A DNA stretch of 64,000 nucleotides from Pelagibaculum spongiae (GCF_003097315.1 NZ_QDDL01000002.1:496001-560000); one strand, 5' to 3'. Numbered from the stretch's first letter, positions 1-9,111 are shown. A program made the numbers and translations. The notes: a model not told the origin generated them from the sequence alone.

Positions 1-6
1 AGAAAC

Positions 7-1380
7 ATGCTACCTTTTAAAAATTTTCTTCCAGAACCCTCTAACATTGAAGAATGGCCTGATGTTGTTTTTTGCTGTGCATTAATTGTTAAAATAACTA
101 ATCAAGTTTTTTATGAGACAATTGTAAAACATAAATTACCCTTAACATGCAATGCTAGATTTTTAGATAGCACCGAGTTATACATAGACACTTGGTCATA
201 CAATAAAGATAAAGCACAAAAGATTAAAGTTATTTTTTCTAGAATTACAAGATTAATTATTAATGTATTATTCCCTATTGAATCGATATCAAGAAAACCT
301 GGCGTTAAGGTTATACATAGAATATGGGTCGGAAAAACTCCGAGCCAGGATATACTCACCAGCATAGCTGCGGCTAATTTGAAGATTCAAGCATTTTGGC
401 CTAATTCAGGATCAGCGAAATGCTATTTATGGACAGATTGCCACGCATTATTAAACAACTCTAGGAATACATACAACTTTGAAGTTAGGCATATAAATGA
501 ATTGTTAAATATTTCTAGCTTACAAAAAAATGATCCGCGGTTATTTGAAACCACTCGCTCTTTAGTTAATTTATTTATCGGTCGATCTTTTTTTGCTCAT
601 GCTGTTGATTTATTAAGACTACTAGCTTTGTACAAATATGGAGGATTATATCTAGATTTTGGCTTTATTTTTCCGCACGTGTGGCATGGCCTTTCAGAAA
701 TACCTTTTCCTTATCAAAACCAGGGAAGAGAGACAAACCAACACATCGAGGCTCCAATGATTTCTGGACACTGGTTTGAGCCAAGCGAGAATGATTTTTT
801 AGTCACAAGAGCGCCTGTTCTTCAAGGTTCTTTTCACTTTGACTCTAGTGTATTTTCTGAAAACACTGCGGATATAGGGCAAACTCATTATGGCATCACA
901 GGGTTAGAAAACGGTATGCTTTATTCTGGGAAAAAAGAATCTCGAGATATAACTTTTGCTCTTAAGCAAATTTGCAGCCAAACAGCAGGATTTAACGATA
1001 TTACAAAAAGATATCCTTTGTTATTAGACAAAAACCATCATTTTAAAAACCTTCATCTTTTGATGGATTTAGAGCCACTGGCGCACACGCTAGTGAATTG
1101 TGGGAGGCTTGCTAAAATACACTTTAAAGTGTCTTTAAATTATAATGACATACCATACCCGACGCCAAGCAAATTCCATACGCAAGAAGGTAGATTTTAT
1201 TGTGTATATTTCGAAGTAGATAAAAAGAGTTTGTTCATAGTTGATTTTACTAGCAATGCGAAGAACCCTTATGAATTAAAAAAACATTCCTCTTATTATT
1301 ATCCGATTTTTCAGGTTAGTAAAAAACTTAACAGTACATGGGTTTTTGAAAAAACAGATAAAAAGAGCAGGGAAATTTGA
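7..1380 (+). CDS. TcdA/TcdB-like glycosyltransferase (DXD-region family), 5' end possibly outside window
   Basis: A 457-residue AT-rich gene. The core runs from about residue 103 (HRIWVGK) through YLWTD (140-144) to the nucleotide-sugar region, where AVDLLR (199-204) precedes GGLYLDFGF (212-220). This layout matches the Gly_transf_sug / TcdA-TcdB glucosyltransferase fold. Such enzymes transfer a sugar from a UDP-sugar, and toxin members modify host GTPases. The second Asp of the usual DXD is Gly here (D217-F-G219). A paralogue at 10770-12198 has the same change (LDFTF). The reading frame is open upstream of the ATG to the window edge, so the true start could lie further left. The similar predicted length of the paralogue (about 475 residues) suggests little is missing. 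No signal peptide is seen. Family is fairly sure; substrate and activity are not. Confidence 0.6.
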   Translation: MLPFKNFLPEPSNIEEWPDVVFCCALIVKITNQVFYETIVKHKLPLTCNARFLDSTELYIDTWSYNKDKAQKIKVIFSRITRLIINVLFPIESISRKPGVKVIHRIWVGKTPSQDILTSIAAANLKIQAFWPNSGSAKCYLWTDCHALLNNSRNTYNFEVRHINELLNISSLQKNDPRLFETTRSLVNLFIGRSFFAHAVDLLRLLALYKYGGLYLDFGFIFPHVWHGLSEIPFPYQNQGRETNQHIEAPMISGHWFEPSENDFLVTRAPVLQGSFHFDSSVFSENTADIGQTHYGITGLENGMLYSGKKESRDITFALKQICSQTAGFNDITKRYPLLLDKNHHFKNLHLLMDLEPLAHTLVNCGRLAKIHFKVSLNYNDIPYPTPSKFHTQEGRFYCVYFEVDKKSLFIVDFTSNAKNPYELKKHSSYYYPIFQVSKKLNSTWVFEKTDKKSREI

Positions 1381-1394
1381 TTCGATGAATATTG

Positions 1395-1421
1395 CAAAAA
1401 ACCACTTGAAAAATCAAGTGG
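1395..1421 (-). terminator. Rho-independent terminator for the 1449-1736 gene
   Basis: An 8-bp perfect stem (CCACTTGA / TCAAGTGG at 1402-1409 and 1414-1421) with an A4 loop. It is followed on the minus strand by six T. It lies just past the minus-strand gene and also past the end of the upstream plus-strand gene, where the T-run is missing. Confidence 0.7.
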
Positions 1422-1448
1422 CTGCCCAGAAGAAAAATCTAATTAAAA

Positions 1449-1736
1449 TCAGACTCTAGTTCCAAATAAAATTTTCTTAGCCGCTTCTTTTTTGCGCCCG
1501 GCATCCATACGGTCAACCGAAGCGGCCATCAAATCAGAAACAGCACGCTTAAACTCGGCACAACTTAATACCGGTTTACGAATCGCTGCAGCCCAAGTTT
1601 TAGTAGTCCGATGCCGTCCAAAACTATTTAAAGCATCAGTAACACACTCCATCTTTTTTCTACGACAGAAAGATCCAACGTTGCATTCTAATACTGCTTC
1701 TAAATATCCTGTAAATTCTCGACTGCTCATCTTCAT
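1449..1736 (-). CDS. Small basic protein of unknown function (95 aa)
   Basis: I do not recognise this protein. It is short, soluble-looking and rich in Lys, Arg and Ala, with three cysteines near the middle. No signal peptide or membrane segment is seen. The start is well supported: GGAGGG lies six bases upstream of the ATG at 1736. A clear intrinsic terminator follows the stop. These two signals argue for a real monocistronic gene. It sits convergent to the glycosyltransferase gene on its left; nothing in the neighbourhood suggests a role. Confidence 0.55.
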   Translation of the reverse strand: MKMSSREFTGYLEAVLECNVGSFCRRKKMECVTDALNSFGRHRTTKTWAAAIRKPVLSCAEFKRAVSDLMAASVDRMDAGRKKEAAKKILFGTRV

Positions 1737-2064
1737 AACTTGCCCTCCAAAATTCTAAGATTATTGTCGGTAAGTAAGCAAAATCTAACCGGAATTAATC
1801 CACAAAGCAGCTTGGGACGGTCATTTGAAAGGATATAGTTGTGAACAAGTTGTCAGGATATCGCTGAATTGTGGACAGATTGACAGCTTTGAGGAATGGC
1901 AGTGACTGGAATAACGACTGGGAGTGTCTGGTATGTTGCGAGACCTATATGGGGACGTAAATTACAAAATCAAACCCCAAAAAAACTGAACTATAATGAA
2001 CTTCACAGTAAAAATTGAGTTAGGGCTGAAGTGCTTGCAATCGACGTTTGTTAGCGAGATAGTA
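1737..2064. other. Intergenic region with three degenerate DnaA-box-like nonamers
   Basis: No gene is seen. It holds three sequences close to the DnaA box TTATNCACA: TAATCCACA near 1797, TTGTTCACA (reverse strand) near 1840 and CTGTCCACA (reverse strand) near 1871. Each has one or two mismatches, so I give them little weight. Upstream control signals of the 2235 gene begin just to the right. Confidence 0.3.
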
Positions 2065-2078
2065 TTGATAAAGATCAA
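2065..2078 (+). promoter_or_regulatory. FNR/Anr-type box upstream of the hibernation-factor gene
   Basis: TTGATAAAGATCAA is a perfect match to the FNR/Anr consensus TTGAT-N4-ATCAA and sits in a longer palindrome (GTATTGAT/ATCAATAC). The centre is at 2071.5. A class II FNR promoter would start near 2113, and a weak -10 match (TAATCT, 2100-2105) is at the right distance. The leader then contains a small hairpin, AGGTCT-AACA-AGACCT (2155-2170). This suggests low-oxygen induction of the gene at 2235. Confidence 0.65.
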
Positions 2079-2234
2079 TACCGGATGAGCTCTCGCTGCT
2101 AATCTCAGAGTTAAGGAAACAGAGAGGAACGAACAATCATCCGATATCATCTAGAGGTCTAACAAGACCTTATGTAAGCTGCGCATCTCTTGCATCGATT
2201 ATTAGCGCAGAATAACAACATTGGAGGTACTGCT

Positions 2235-2627
2235 ATGCAGAAAGCGTTACAGGTGGTTTTCCGGGGCATCGAACATTCAGATGCAGTTGAAGTTAATATT
2301 CGAGAAAAAATGGGTAAACTCGAAAGATACTGCGATTCCATCACCTCCTGCAGGGTAGTAGTTGATAAGCCGCATAACCGGCATAGTAAAGGTGAGCTAT
2401 ACCATATTACGATTGATCTCGCCGTTCCAAATGAAACGATCGTAGTTGACCATGACCAACATGACAATGAGTCACACGGCGACGTATATATTGCTATCCG
2501 CGACGCATTTAATGCAGCAGAACGGCAGCTAAAGAGTTCAGCAGGTCGTCAACGTAAGAACCTGCGAGATGAAACACTGCAACCAGTTGATCCAATAGAT
2601 CTGGAACCTGAGCCAGCAGCGCTTTAG
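2235..2627 (+). CDS. HPF/RaiA-family ribosome hibernation factor (130 aa)
   Basis: The product matches the ribosomal subunit interface protein family. It starts MQKALQVVFRGIEHSDAVE, has a conserved basic/acidic central part (YHITIDLAVP, then VYIAIRDAFNAAERQL) and a short acidic tail. Members bind the 30S decoding region and store inactive ribosomes in stationary phase or hypoxia. The start at 2235 is chosen over an upstream in-frame ATG at 2190 because TTGGAGG sits eight bases before it. A perfect FNR-type site lies about 157 bp upstream, so oxygen-controlled expression is likely. It is a short-type HPF/RaiA rather than long HPF. The exact subgroup cannot be told. Confidence 0.85.
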   Translation: MQKALQVVFRGIEHSDAVEVNIREKMGKLERYCDSITSCRVVVDKPHNRHSKGELYHITIDLAVPNETIVVDHDQHDNESHGDVYIAIRDAFNAAERQLKSSAGRQRKNLRDETLQPVDPIDLEPEPAAL

Positions 2628-2676
2628 CCACAAAGTTTAGCCGAAAGGCAATACGTCCTGTCCCATACAGGGCTAT

Positions 2677-2711
2677 AAAACCCCCGCCAAATTGAGTGGG
2701 GGTTTTTCTTG
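2677..2711 (+). terminator. Terminator after the hibernation-factor gene
   Basis: Strong hairpin AAAACCCCC...GGGGGTTTTT (arms 2677-2685 and 2697-2707) directly after the 2235 gene, with a run of five T. Confidence 0.85.
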
Positions 2712-2826
2712 GTCAATAGAAAATAAATTTAATTTGGTTATCGGCAATCATTACTTAATTAATATTGTTGATTACCACATAAAAAATTTCCTATGAATAA
2801 AAATATTAACCAAGCTAAAATTCAAG

Positions 2827-2865
2827 AAAAAAAAACGAGCGACCTATTCGGTGCCCGTTTTTTTT
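2827..2865 (-). terminator. Terminator of the cyd operon (bidirectional)
   Basis: A hairpin with one mismatch and one bulge, flanked by nine A on the left and eight T on the right, lies 48 bp past the cydX stop. On the minus strand it ends in a long T-run. Confidence 0.65.
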
Positions 2866-2912
2866 GTTGATATGACTTTATTTCGATCGATTACTTTACC
2901 GTATATCGATTT

Positions 2913-3041
2913 TTAATGTATCTGGTCTTCAGATAAATCAGCGTCACGATCCATCTGCTCATTTACTTCCAGCCACATCGCATTGATGATGCCGAAACTG
3001 CAAGCCAGTAAAACACCTAGAATCCAGGCAAAATACCACAT
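2913..3041 (-). CDS. cydX: CydX, small subunit of cytochrome bd oxidase (42 aa)
   Basis: Translation of the minus strand gives a 42-residue peptide beginning MWYFAWILGVLLACSFGII. This is the signature of CydX, a single-helix subunit that stabilises the cytochrome bd oxidase. The first 19 residues are nearly identical to the E. coli family pattern; the tail is acidic and polar. An AGAGG element precedes the ATG. It lies 26 bp after cydB in the same direction, the normal order cydA-cydB-cydX, and a terminator follows. It is short enough to be missed by automatic gene calling. Confidence 0.93.
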   Translation of the reverse strand: MWYFAWILGVLLACSFGIINAMWLEVNEQMDRDADLSEDQIH

Positions 3042-3067
3042 ATTAATATACCTCTGTACTAGCTCGG

Positions 3068-4210
3068 CTAGTAAAGTGAATGGCTATTAGCCTGAACATG
3101 ATCGACCGTCACCCGACCCCACATTTTGTAATAACACCACAGGGTGTAACTCAAAATAATTGGCACGAATATCATAGCAACCCAGAACATAATAGTTAGG
3201 GTTAACTCACTGGAGGTTGCATCCCACATCGTCAAACTGGAATTTGGATTGATCGATGACGGCATTAAAAATGGGAACATTGAGAACCCAGCCGTCAAAA
3301 TGACACCAGTTTGTGCCAGCGAAGTACCCAAAAACGATAGTGCGGGTCGTTTCACCAAAGCCATTAACAATGCCAGCAAAGCTCCGGCATAAGCCAGCGT
3401 CGGCGCAGCTATCATCCAAGGATATTGAATGTAGTTTGCAAACCAACCACCCGCGACCAATTCTACTTCTTTGGCTAGTGGGTTTGGATTAGCTAAAGTC
3501 GACGGCATACTGACAATTTGATAACCATCAATACTGCTCCATAACCAAAAACCCGCCAGCGAGAAGGTAGCAATTAACACCAGTGCCGCCAGCCAAATGA
3601 CTTTACGCGCTCTGTCTGCAATCACTTTGTCGGCTCGCATAAACAACCAGCTCGCACCATGCATGATGGTCATGCTTACTGCGACTACACCAGCGAGTAG
3701 CGCAAATGGATTTAATAAACCAAAAAATCCACCGTCGTAATGGGTACGCATTAAATCATCTAGATAAAATGGAACACCTTGCAATAAATTACCAAAGGCT
3801 ATGCCAAAAATTAATGGTGGAACCGCACCGCCAACAAACAAACCCCAGTCCCAGCTTTTTCTCCAACGAGGGTCATCAATTTTGCTTCGATAATCAAAAC
3901 CTACCGGACGGAAAAACAAAGCAAATAATGCCAGAAACATTGCAAAATAAAAGCCAGAAAAAGCCGCTGCGTAAACCATCGGCCAGGCAGCAAAAATTGC
4001 GCCACCTGCTGTCACTAGCCAAACTTGGTTACCATCCCAATGCGGGGCAATGGTATTAATAATAACTCGGCGTTCCTCGTCTGTTTTACCAAGGAATGGA
4101 ATCAGCGCACCTGCCCCCATATCCATGCCATCAGTTATCACAAAGCCAATCAGCAGAACACCAATTAAAACCCACCAAGCCAGCTTGAGCATTTCATAAT
4201 CCAAAACCAT
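3068..4210 (-). CDS. cydB: Cytochrome bd ubiquinol oxidase subunit II
   Basis: A 380-residue polytopic membrane protein with the CydB hallmarks: an N-terminal helix followed by DGMDMGAGAL, then HWDGNQVWLVTAGGA and FRPVGFDYR. With CydA it forms the high-affinity bd-type terminal oxidase of the inner membrane, passing electrons from quinol to oxygen. The start has a strong GAGGAGA Shine-Dalgarno and lies 11 bp after the cydA stop, so the two are co-transcribed. Length is normal for the family. The minus-strand order is cydA, cydB, cydX. Confidence 0.97.
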   Translation of the reverse strand: MVLDYEMLKLAWWVLIGVLLIGFVITDGMDMGAGALIPFLGKTDEERRVIINTIAPHWDGNQVWLVTAGGAIFAAWPMVYAAAFSGFYFAMFLALFALFFRPVGFDYRSKIDDPRWRKSWDWGLFVGGAVPPLIFGIAFGNLLQGVPFYLDDLMRTHYDGGFFGLLNPFALLAGVVAVSMTIMHGASWLFMRADKVIADRARKVIWLAALVLIATFSLAGFWLWSSIDGYQIVSMPSTLANPNPLAKEVELVAGGWFANYIQYPWMIAAPTLAYAGALLALLMALVKRPALSFLGTSLAQTGVILTAGFSMFPFLMPSSINPNSSLTMWDATSSELTLTIMFWVAMIFVPIILSYTLWCYYKMWGRVTVDHVQANSHSLY

Positions 4211-4221
4211 GGTTTATCTCC

Positions 4222-5772
4222 TCAAGCTTTCTGTTCAAAGTGATAACGACCGGTATGCAAACTACTTGGCCCTTTACGGACAAATTTCTGCATCAGGAAC
4301 ACTTCGATAATTAATAAAATGGTGTAAAACAACGTTAATCCAGCAATACTCAGCATTAAATCATTTGCAGTTAAATCTGAATTAGCGATTGCGGTTGGTA
4401 AAACTTCTGCAACAGCCCATGGTTGCCGCCCATACTCCGCAACAAACCAACCCATTTCTATAGCAATCCACGGCAATGGAATACTAAACATTGCTGCTTT
4501 TAACAACCAACGTTTTTGTTCTGCAACATGTTTGGCAGAGAAGTAAAATGAAGCAACAAATACAAATAACATGATGAATCCGCAAGCAACCATAATTCTG
4601 AAACCCCAGAACATCGGCCAAACTTTTGGAATAGTATCCCTAGCGGCTTTCTTAATTTGCACTTCACTGGCATCAACAACATTTTCGGTATAACGCTTCA
4701 GTAATAAGCCATAACCTAAATCTTTTTTAACCAGGTCAAATGCGGCTCGATTTTCTAGCGTATCTTCACCACCGCGTAGTTTTGTCAATAAACCATAAGC
4801 AATCATTCCTGAACGAATTCTTAACTCATGGTCAATCATCAAATCTTTTATGCCAGTTACTTCCTTATCAAGAGACCGAGTAGCAATTAAACCTAACGCA
4901 TAAGGGATTTTAATCGCCGCATGGGTCTCCATATTTTCATCATCCGGAAAACCAAAAGCAGTAAAGGCCGCCGGTGCTGGATGGGTATCCCATTCTGCTT
5001 CTATTACTGCGAGCTTGGTTTTCTGTACATCACCCACTTCGTAGCCTGATTCATCACCCAGCACAATCACCGAAAGAATAGCTGCTGTACCAAAACTGGC
5101 AGCAATTGCAAACGAGCGGCGAGCAAAGGGCAAGTCACGGCCTCTGAGCATGTAATATGAAGAAATACTCAAGACAAACATCGCACCGCAGGTATAACCA
5201 GCAGCCACCGTATGAACAAATTTCACTTGGGCTACTGGGCTAAATACCAAGGCTGCAAAACTGGTCATTTCCATTCGCATGGTTTCAAAATTAAATTCGG
5301 CACCCACCGGAAATTGCATCCAGCCATTGGCGATCAAAATCCACAATGCAGAAAAGTTGGTTCCGAGCGCCATCAACCAGGTTCCAGCCAAATGCTGATT
5401 TTTGCTCATTCGGTCCCAACCGAAAAAGAACATGCCGACGAACGTCGATTCAAGGAAGAAAGCCATTAAGCCTTCAATAGCTAAAGGTGCACCAAATACG
5501 TCACCTACATAATGCGAATAGTAAGACCAGTTAGTTCCAAACTGGAATTCCATCGTCAAACCAGTTGTTACACCTAGCGCGAAGTTAATACCAAACAGCT
5601 TGCCCCAAAATTTAACCATATCCTTATATACTTGCTTGCCCGTCATCACATAGACGGACTCCATAATCGCAAGCAATATAGAAAGGCCGATAGTCAGGGG
5701 AACAAACAGAAAGTGATACATCGCAGTCAGCGCGAACTGAAGTCGCGACAGCTCAACCACCATGTCGGTCAT
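4222..5772 (-). CDS. cydA: Cytochrome bd ubiquinol oxidase subunit I
   Basis: This is subunit I, which carries hemes b558, b595 and d. It begins with the block [14 protein letters not shown], where His20 corresponds to the heme b595 ligand. It contains [13 protein letters not shown] near the end and a long Q-loop with a [14 protein letters not shown] segment as in enterobacterial CydA. I place the start at 5772 (MTDMVVELS), because GAGGT lies nine bases upstream and the length (516 aa) then fits the family. An in-frame ATG at 5811 would add 13 atypical residues. It is the first gene of the cydABX operon. Confidence 0.97.
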   Translation of the reverse strand: MTDMVVELSRLQFALTAMYHFLFVPLTIGLSILLAIMESVYVMTGKQVYKDMVKFWGKLFGINFALGVTTGLTMEFQFGTNWSYYSHYVGDVFGAPLAIEGLMAFFLESTFVGMFFFGWDRMSKNQHLAGTWLMALGTNFSALWILIANGWMQFPVGAEFNFETMRMEMTSFAALVFSPVAQVKFVHTVAAGYTCGAMFVLSISSYYMLRGRDLPFARRSFAIAASFGTAAILSVIVLGDESGYEVGDVQKTKLAVIEAEWDTHPAPAAFTAFGFPDDENMETHAAIKIPYALGLIATRSLDKEVTGIKDLMIDHELRIRSGMIAYGLLTKLRGGEDTLENRAAFDLVKKDLGYGLLLKRYTENVVDASEVQIKKAARDTIPKVWPMFWGFRIMVACGFIMLFVFVASFYFSAKHVAEQKRWLLKAAMFSIPLPWIAIEMGWFVAEYGRQPWAVAEVLPTAIANSDLTANDLMLSIAGLTLFYTILLIIEVFLMQKFVRKGPSSLHTGRYHFEQKA

Positions 5773-6146
5773 GCCAATTACCTCATTAATAACAAAAACA
5801 AAAAGATGCATTGAAAAGAAATTTTTACGTAAGCAGCAAGTACTTAAATTGGCGACATTCTATATCAGTCACTACTAAAGTTCGATGCTGTTTATAGTAC
5901 GGTCGCAACAATAAGCAGCGCAATCATTTGATTTTAAACTTGTTTATATCGAATGATAGAATTATTCAATCAATGACTTAGCTAGTGGCTATGGTCAATT
6001 AGAACGCTTCATAACAGATCACTTTTGGTTATTGCTACAAATATTCACTCATTTAAACATGAAAAACTGAGTGATTTTATCGGATTTTATTCTGCTATGC
6101 TGAGACTTGTGAAAGTTGGCAACTAATAAGGATATGGACGCCTGCT
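5773..6146. other. Divergent promoter region between cydA and a HAD-family gene
   Basis: AT-rich, no gene seen. It should hold the cyd promoter on the left and that of the 6147 gene on the right. I found only half-site matches to an FNR box (TTGAT near 5928) and no perfect site. AAGG before the ATG at 6147 may serve as a ribosome binding site. Confidence 0.4.
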
Positions 6147-6944
6147 ATGCGATTACTAGTGATGGACCTAGATGAGACATTGTTTACATCTAAAAAAAGA
6201 ATTGAGGCATCAAGGCAAGGAGGATTATATCACGGTACAGCGATTAGCCCATCTCAGTTATCTAACATTGGGGATAACTGTACTAAATTATTTCGCTTCG
6301 ACAATGGTCACTATTCAGGAAGAATAGTTTATCCATTGTACCCAGTTTTACATAAAAGACTTTTTGCTTCGTTATGCCTGCAGCCACATAAATCATTTCA
6401 CACACATTCTGATTTAATCGAGTCAGATACTATTGTGATAATATTAACAGATGGACACTATGATATTGAATCGATAAGACTCGCTTTAACGGAAACTTTC
6501 GGTCTATACCAAGCATTTAGAAATATTTATATTTTCAATTATTATAGTTTTTTTACTCCCGATAAAATAATTAGGCGATCTTTGAGTGGTAGCGGCGATC
6601 GATATCTTTCACCTGAACAAAGTAAAATAGGAAAAATAAAATATTTTTTAGACGTACAAGATATAAAAAGCTGCGATGTTACAATTGTTGACGACAACCC
6701 TTTAAACCTGCTTGCTGCTCAAACATTTGGATATTCTTTCATAGATTCTTCTGCCGCTGATTATTGCTCGAAAATGCATAGCTATTTAGGGCAACTCGCC
6801 AAGACAGCTAATTCACTGCTTTCAGGACAGGTAATCCGAAGATCTGAAAGCATGCCACTATTAACATCTTTTAATTTACTTGCTATAGAAGACAGCTCAT
6901 CAGAAGCTTCAAGTGATGGCTTTGATATGATACCAGACGATTAA
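6147..6944 (+). CDS. Small HAD-superfamily protein, paralogue 1 (265 aa)
   Basis: The protein opens with MRLLVMDLDET, giving the HAD nucleophile Asp7 and acid/base Asp9 (DxDxT). Motif II is IILTDG, a Lys is in KIGKIKY, and motif IV is IVDDNP. All four HAD motifs are present, so phosphatase activity is possible; the substrate is unknown. There is no cap domain of recognised type. The C-terminus (about residues 225-265) is Ser/Asp-rich and looks disordered. Two shorter relatives lie at 54027 and 54965, sharing the opening and the IDSSA-DY block after motif IV with the first of them. The gene is more AT-rich than the flanking cyd and rlu genes, which suggests transfer. Confidence 0.6.
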   Translation: MRLLVMDLDETLFTSKKRIEASRQGGLYHGTAISPSQLSNIGDNCTKLFRFDNGHYSGRIVYPLYPVLHKRLFASLCLQPHKSFHTHSDLIESDTIVIILTDGHYDIESIRLALTETFGLYQAFRNIYIFNYYSFFTPDKIIRRSLSGSGDRYLSPEQSKIGKIKYFLDVQDIKSCDVTIVDDNPLNLLAAQTFGYSFIDSSAADYCSKMHSYLGQLAKTANSLLSGQVIRRSESMPLLTSFNLLAIEDSSSEASSDGFDMIPDD

Positions 6945-6977
6945 TTAACCATACCTACTAATTCACAAGAAAACATT

Positions 6978-7913
6978 TCAAACTAAATTAAAATCAAAAA
7001 TATCATCTTTAAGTACTAATTTAATTTTTACAGCAGATAATTTATGGCATCTAGCACCTAATTTTTCATAATCCTCTTCTGTTAATGCACCCTCCAATCG
7101 TTCTAGCCGCTTCAAATAGTAATAGCCATCAAACGAATAGATTTTATCACCCACAATAGGGTAGCCAAGCGTAGCTAATTGAGCTCGAATTTGATGCTTA
7201 CGGCCTGTGAATAAAGCACATTCAATCAAGGCATAGCCATCTTCTCGTTTGAGTACCTTAAAACCGGTACGGGCCTTCTTTGGTTTTAAGTAAACACCGT
7301 CATAATCATTGTCGAGTGTTTGTTGGCTGATTGAATAAACCTGACTGCGAATTTTACTACCTGCTTTTTCAACCAGAATTGATCGATAATCCAGCACATC
7401 CCACTCAGGAGCCCCCCAAACTTTGGCGTGATAGATTTTTTTAGTAATTAATCGTTTAATTTTCGATTTATATTTTTTATCTGCCCGTTTGTTTTTTGCA
7501 ATTACCAGCAAACCAGAAGTTTCAGCATCTAACCGATGTAATAAGTGTGCATCTCTAAAAGGCGTTTGCCGGCGAACTAACTGAATGAGTGTATTAAACA
7601 AGTTTCGTGTGGTACGGCTTACTGGCAAATTTGCTGGTTTATCAATCACCATCAACTGCTCATTTTCCCAAACCTTGCGCCATGAATTACAGGTTGTGGC
7701 TTCAAAATGATCCAACATCTTCAAAGTCACTTGCTGGCCTAACTCAAGCTGCAAATCCTCTCGACATAGTCGCTGATCCACCAATACTCTCGATTGTGAC
7801 AGCCATTGCTCGGCCGTGCCTTCCACCACCTGATTGAACTGTTCTGTGAGAAATTCAATCAACCTTTGTGATTGGAAGATCTGATAACTGACAGGAAACT
7901 GACAATGGTACAT
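6978..7913 (-). CDS. RluA-family 23S rRNA/tRNA pseudouridine synthase
   Basis: It contains the RluA-family catalytic block LLHRLDAETSGLLV; the Asp in HRLD is the nucleophile that isomerises uridine. Further family motifs are VIDKPANLPV and GRKHQIRAQLATLGYPIVGD. The N-terminal 70 residues look like a degenerate S4 RNA-binding domain (SRVLVDQ). I chose the ATG at 7913; a TTG six codons upstream (7931) is an alternative, and neither has a strong ribosome binding site. It is convergent with the HAD gene. Which uridine is modified cannot be told from sequence. Confidence 0.88.
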   Translation of the reverse strand: MYHCQFPVSYQIFQSQRLIEFLTEQFNQVVEGTAEQWLSQSRVLVDQRLCREDLQLELGQQVTLKMLDHFEATTCNSWRKVWENEQLMVIDKPANLPVSRTTRNLFNTLIQLVRRQTPFRDAHLLHRLDAETSGLLVIAKNKRADKKYKSKIKRLITKKIYHAKVWGAPEWDVLDYRSILVEKAGSKIRSQVYSISQQTLDNDYDGVYLKPKKARTGFKVLKREDGYALIECALFTGRKHQIRAQLATLGYPIVGDKIYSFDGYYYLKRLERLEGALTEEDYEKLGARCHKLSAVKIKLVLKDDIFDFNLV

Positions 7914-8172
7914 AACAACTTGGCTCTGCAATCAATCGTGATAATGATGAGAAGGTAATGAGAATTTTAGACGTAATGGTGGCCGAGAAAATTCATGATG
8001 ATCGATCTTGGTGATAACACTTACTTCAGCCTTACTAGCAGCTTACTTTATTTACCCGCTGGATAACCTTTATCTGATCAAAAAACAACCAGATTGATAA
8101 AAAGCGCTACAGCCAAGCTATATCAGCAAGATGTAAATCCATTCATAGTTGTCACACAGGCTATCCACTGAC

Positions 8173-8400
8173 TTATCCACAGGAATAGTGTACTAATCAA
8201 CCTGCTAGACCTGAACTCTATAAAACTATTCACAGACTACATCTAGTAGAATCAATATCGATCCACTACTAAATAGACTTGCCACATTACAGGCTGTGAA
8301 TAACTTAAATTATTTACCCAATATCAAGCAGCATAGATAATTAGCTGTTTACTCGAATTAAAAAATAATTAATAACAAGTTATTCACAGGGTAATTCACA
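8173..8400. promoter_or_regulatory. Cluster of DnaA boxes in a 558-bp intergenic region
   Basis: Three perfect DnaA boxes (TTATNCACA) occur within 216 bp: TTATCCACA at 8173-8181, TTATTCACA on the minus strand at 8295-8303, and TTATTCACA at 8380-8388. Two one-mismatch boxes lie at 8226-8234 (CTATTCACA) and 8392-8400 (TAATTCACA). An AT-rich block (8352-8379) adjoins the last pair, and the wider gap holds several GATC sites. It sits between an rluA-family gene and btuR, with no dnaA, gyrB or mnmG in the window. A DnaA-titration or reactivation locus (datA/DARS-like), or an origin, could look like this. No protein-coding gene is seen in 7914-8471. Confidence 0.6.
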
Positions 8401-8471
8401 CCGCTGTTTTGGCAAAAATTCTTCAACGTCACAGGAACAATCCACCAAGAAAGCAAATATGATCGACAAAC

Positions 8472-9077
8472 TTAAAATTCGATACCTTCCCTCGCTTTAA
8501 TACCGGCCCGAAATGCATGCTTCACATCGCGGATTTCACTCACCGTATCAGCCAAATCCGTTAGCGTTTGCGGACAACCACGGCCGGTAATAATCACACT
8601 TTGTTCTAATGGACGATTAGCAATTGCTTGCACCACTTCATCCAGGTCGAGAAATTTATTGCGGAACATATAGGTAATTTCATCTAACACCAGCAGATAA
8701 ATATCCGGGTCTTGTAAGATCCGTTTTGCTTCGGCCCAAGCACCTTCAGCAGCTGCTTTTTGCCCTGCATGATCACCTGACTCCCAAGTAAAACCGGTGC
8801 CCATTTCATAAAATTGTACGCCGCTTTGCTTGCGCAGCATTAAGCGTTCACCTGTTTCTTGCCGGCCTTTGCAAAACTGAACCAAGCCTACCTGCTTGCC
8901 ATATCCCAACGCCCGAAACGCAGTTCCGTAAGCTGAGCTGGTTTTTCCCTTACCATTGCCAGTAATCACAATAGTGACACCGCGCTCTTCAGTGGCCTTA
9001 GCGATTTTCTGATCGACAACTTCTTTCGTTCGTTTCATTCGCTGATCAAATTTTTCAGTATCGATTTCTTTGCTCAT
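8472..9077 (-). CDS. btuR: Cob(I)yrinic acid a,c-diamide adenosyltransferase
   Basis: A 201-residue CobO/BtuR-type ATP:corrinoid adenosyltransferase. It has the P-loop GNGKGKTSSAYGTAFR, then GLVQFCKG, the Walker-B-like LLVLDEITY, and VIITGRGCP. It adds the 5'-deoxyadenosyl group to cobalamin in the cytoplasm. Length is normal. It follows metR on the same strand with a 34-bp gap, so the two are probably co-transcribed. This links B12 cofactor supply to methionine control; the MetE-like gene across the promoter is only a fragment. Confidence 0.93.
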   Translation of the reverse strand: MSKEIDTEKFDQRMKRTKEVVDQKIAKATEERGVTIVITGNGKGKTSSAYGTAFRALGYGKQVGLVQFCKGRQETGERLMLRKQSGVQFYEMGTGFTWESGDHAGQKAAAEGAWAEAKRILQDPDIYLLVLDEITYMFRNKFLDLDEVVQAIANRPLEQSVIITGRGCPQTLTDLADTVSEIRDVKHAFRAGIKAREGIEF

Positions 9078-9111
9078 AAATAACCTATCAAAATAATTAA
9101 AACATGATCGA

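Noticed and set aside
1797..1880. Second DnaA-box cluster
   Set aside because: All three matches have one or two mismatches and no perfect box is present.
5920..5945. FNR box for cydA
   Set aside because: Only a half-site (TTGAT) is present; the second half does not match.
8173..8400. Main chromosomal origin (oriC)
   Set aside because: dnaA, dnaN, gyrB, mnmG and rpmH are absent nearby, so only a DnaA-box cluster is claimed; origin use is left open.
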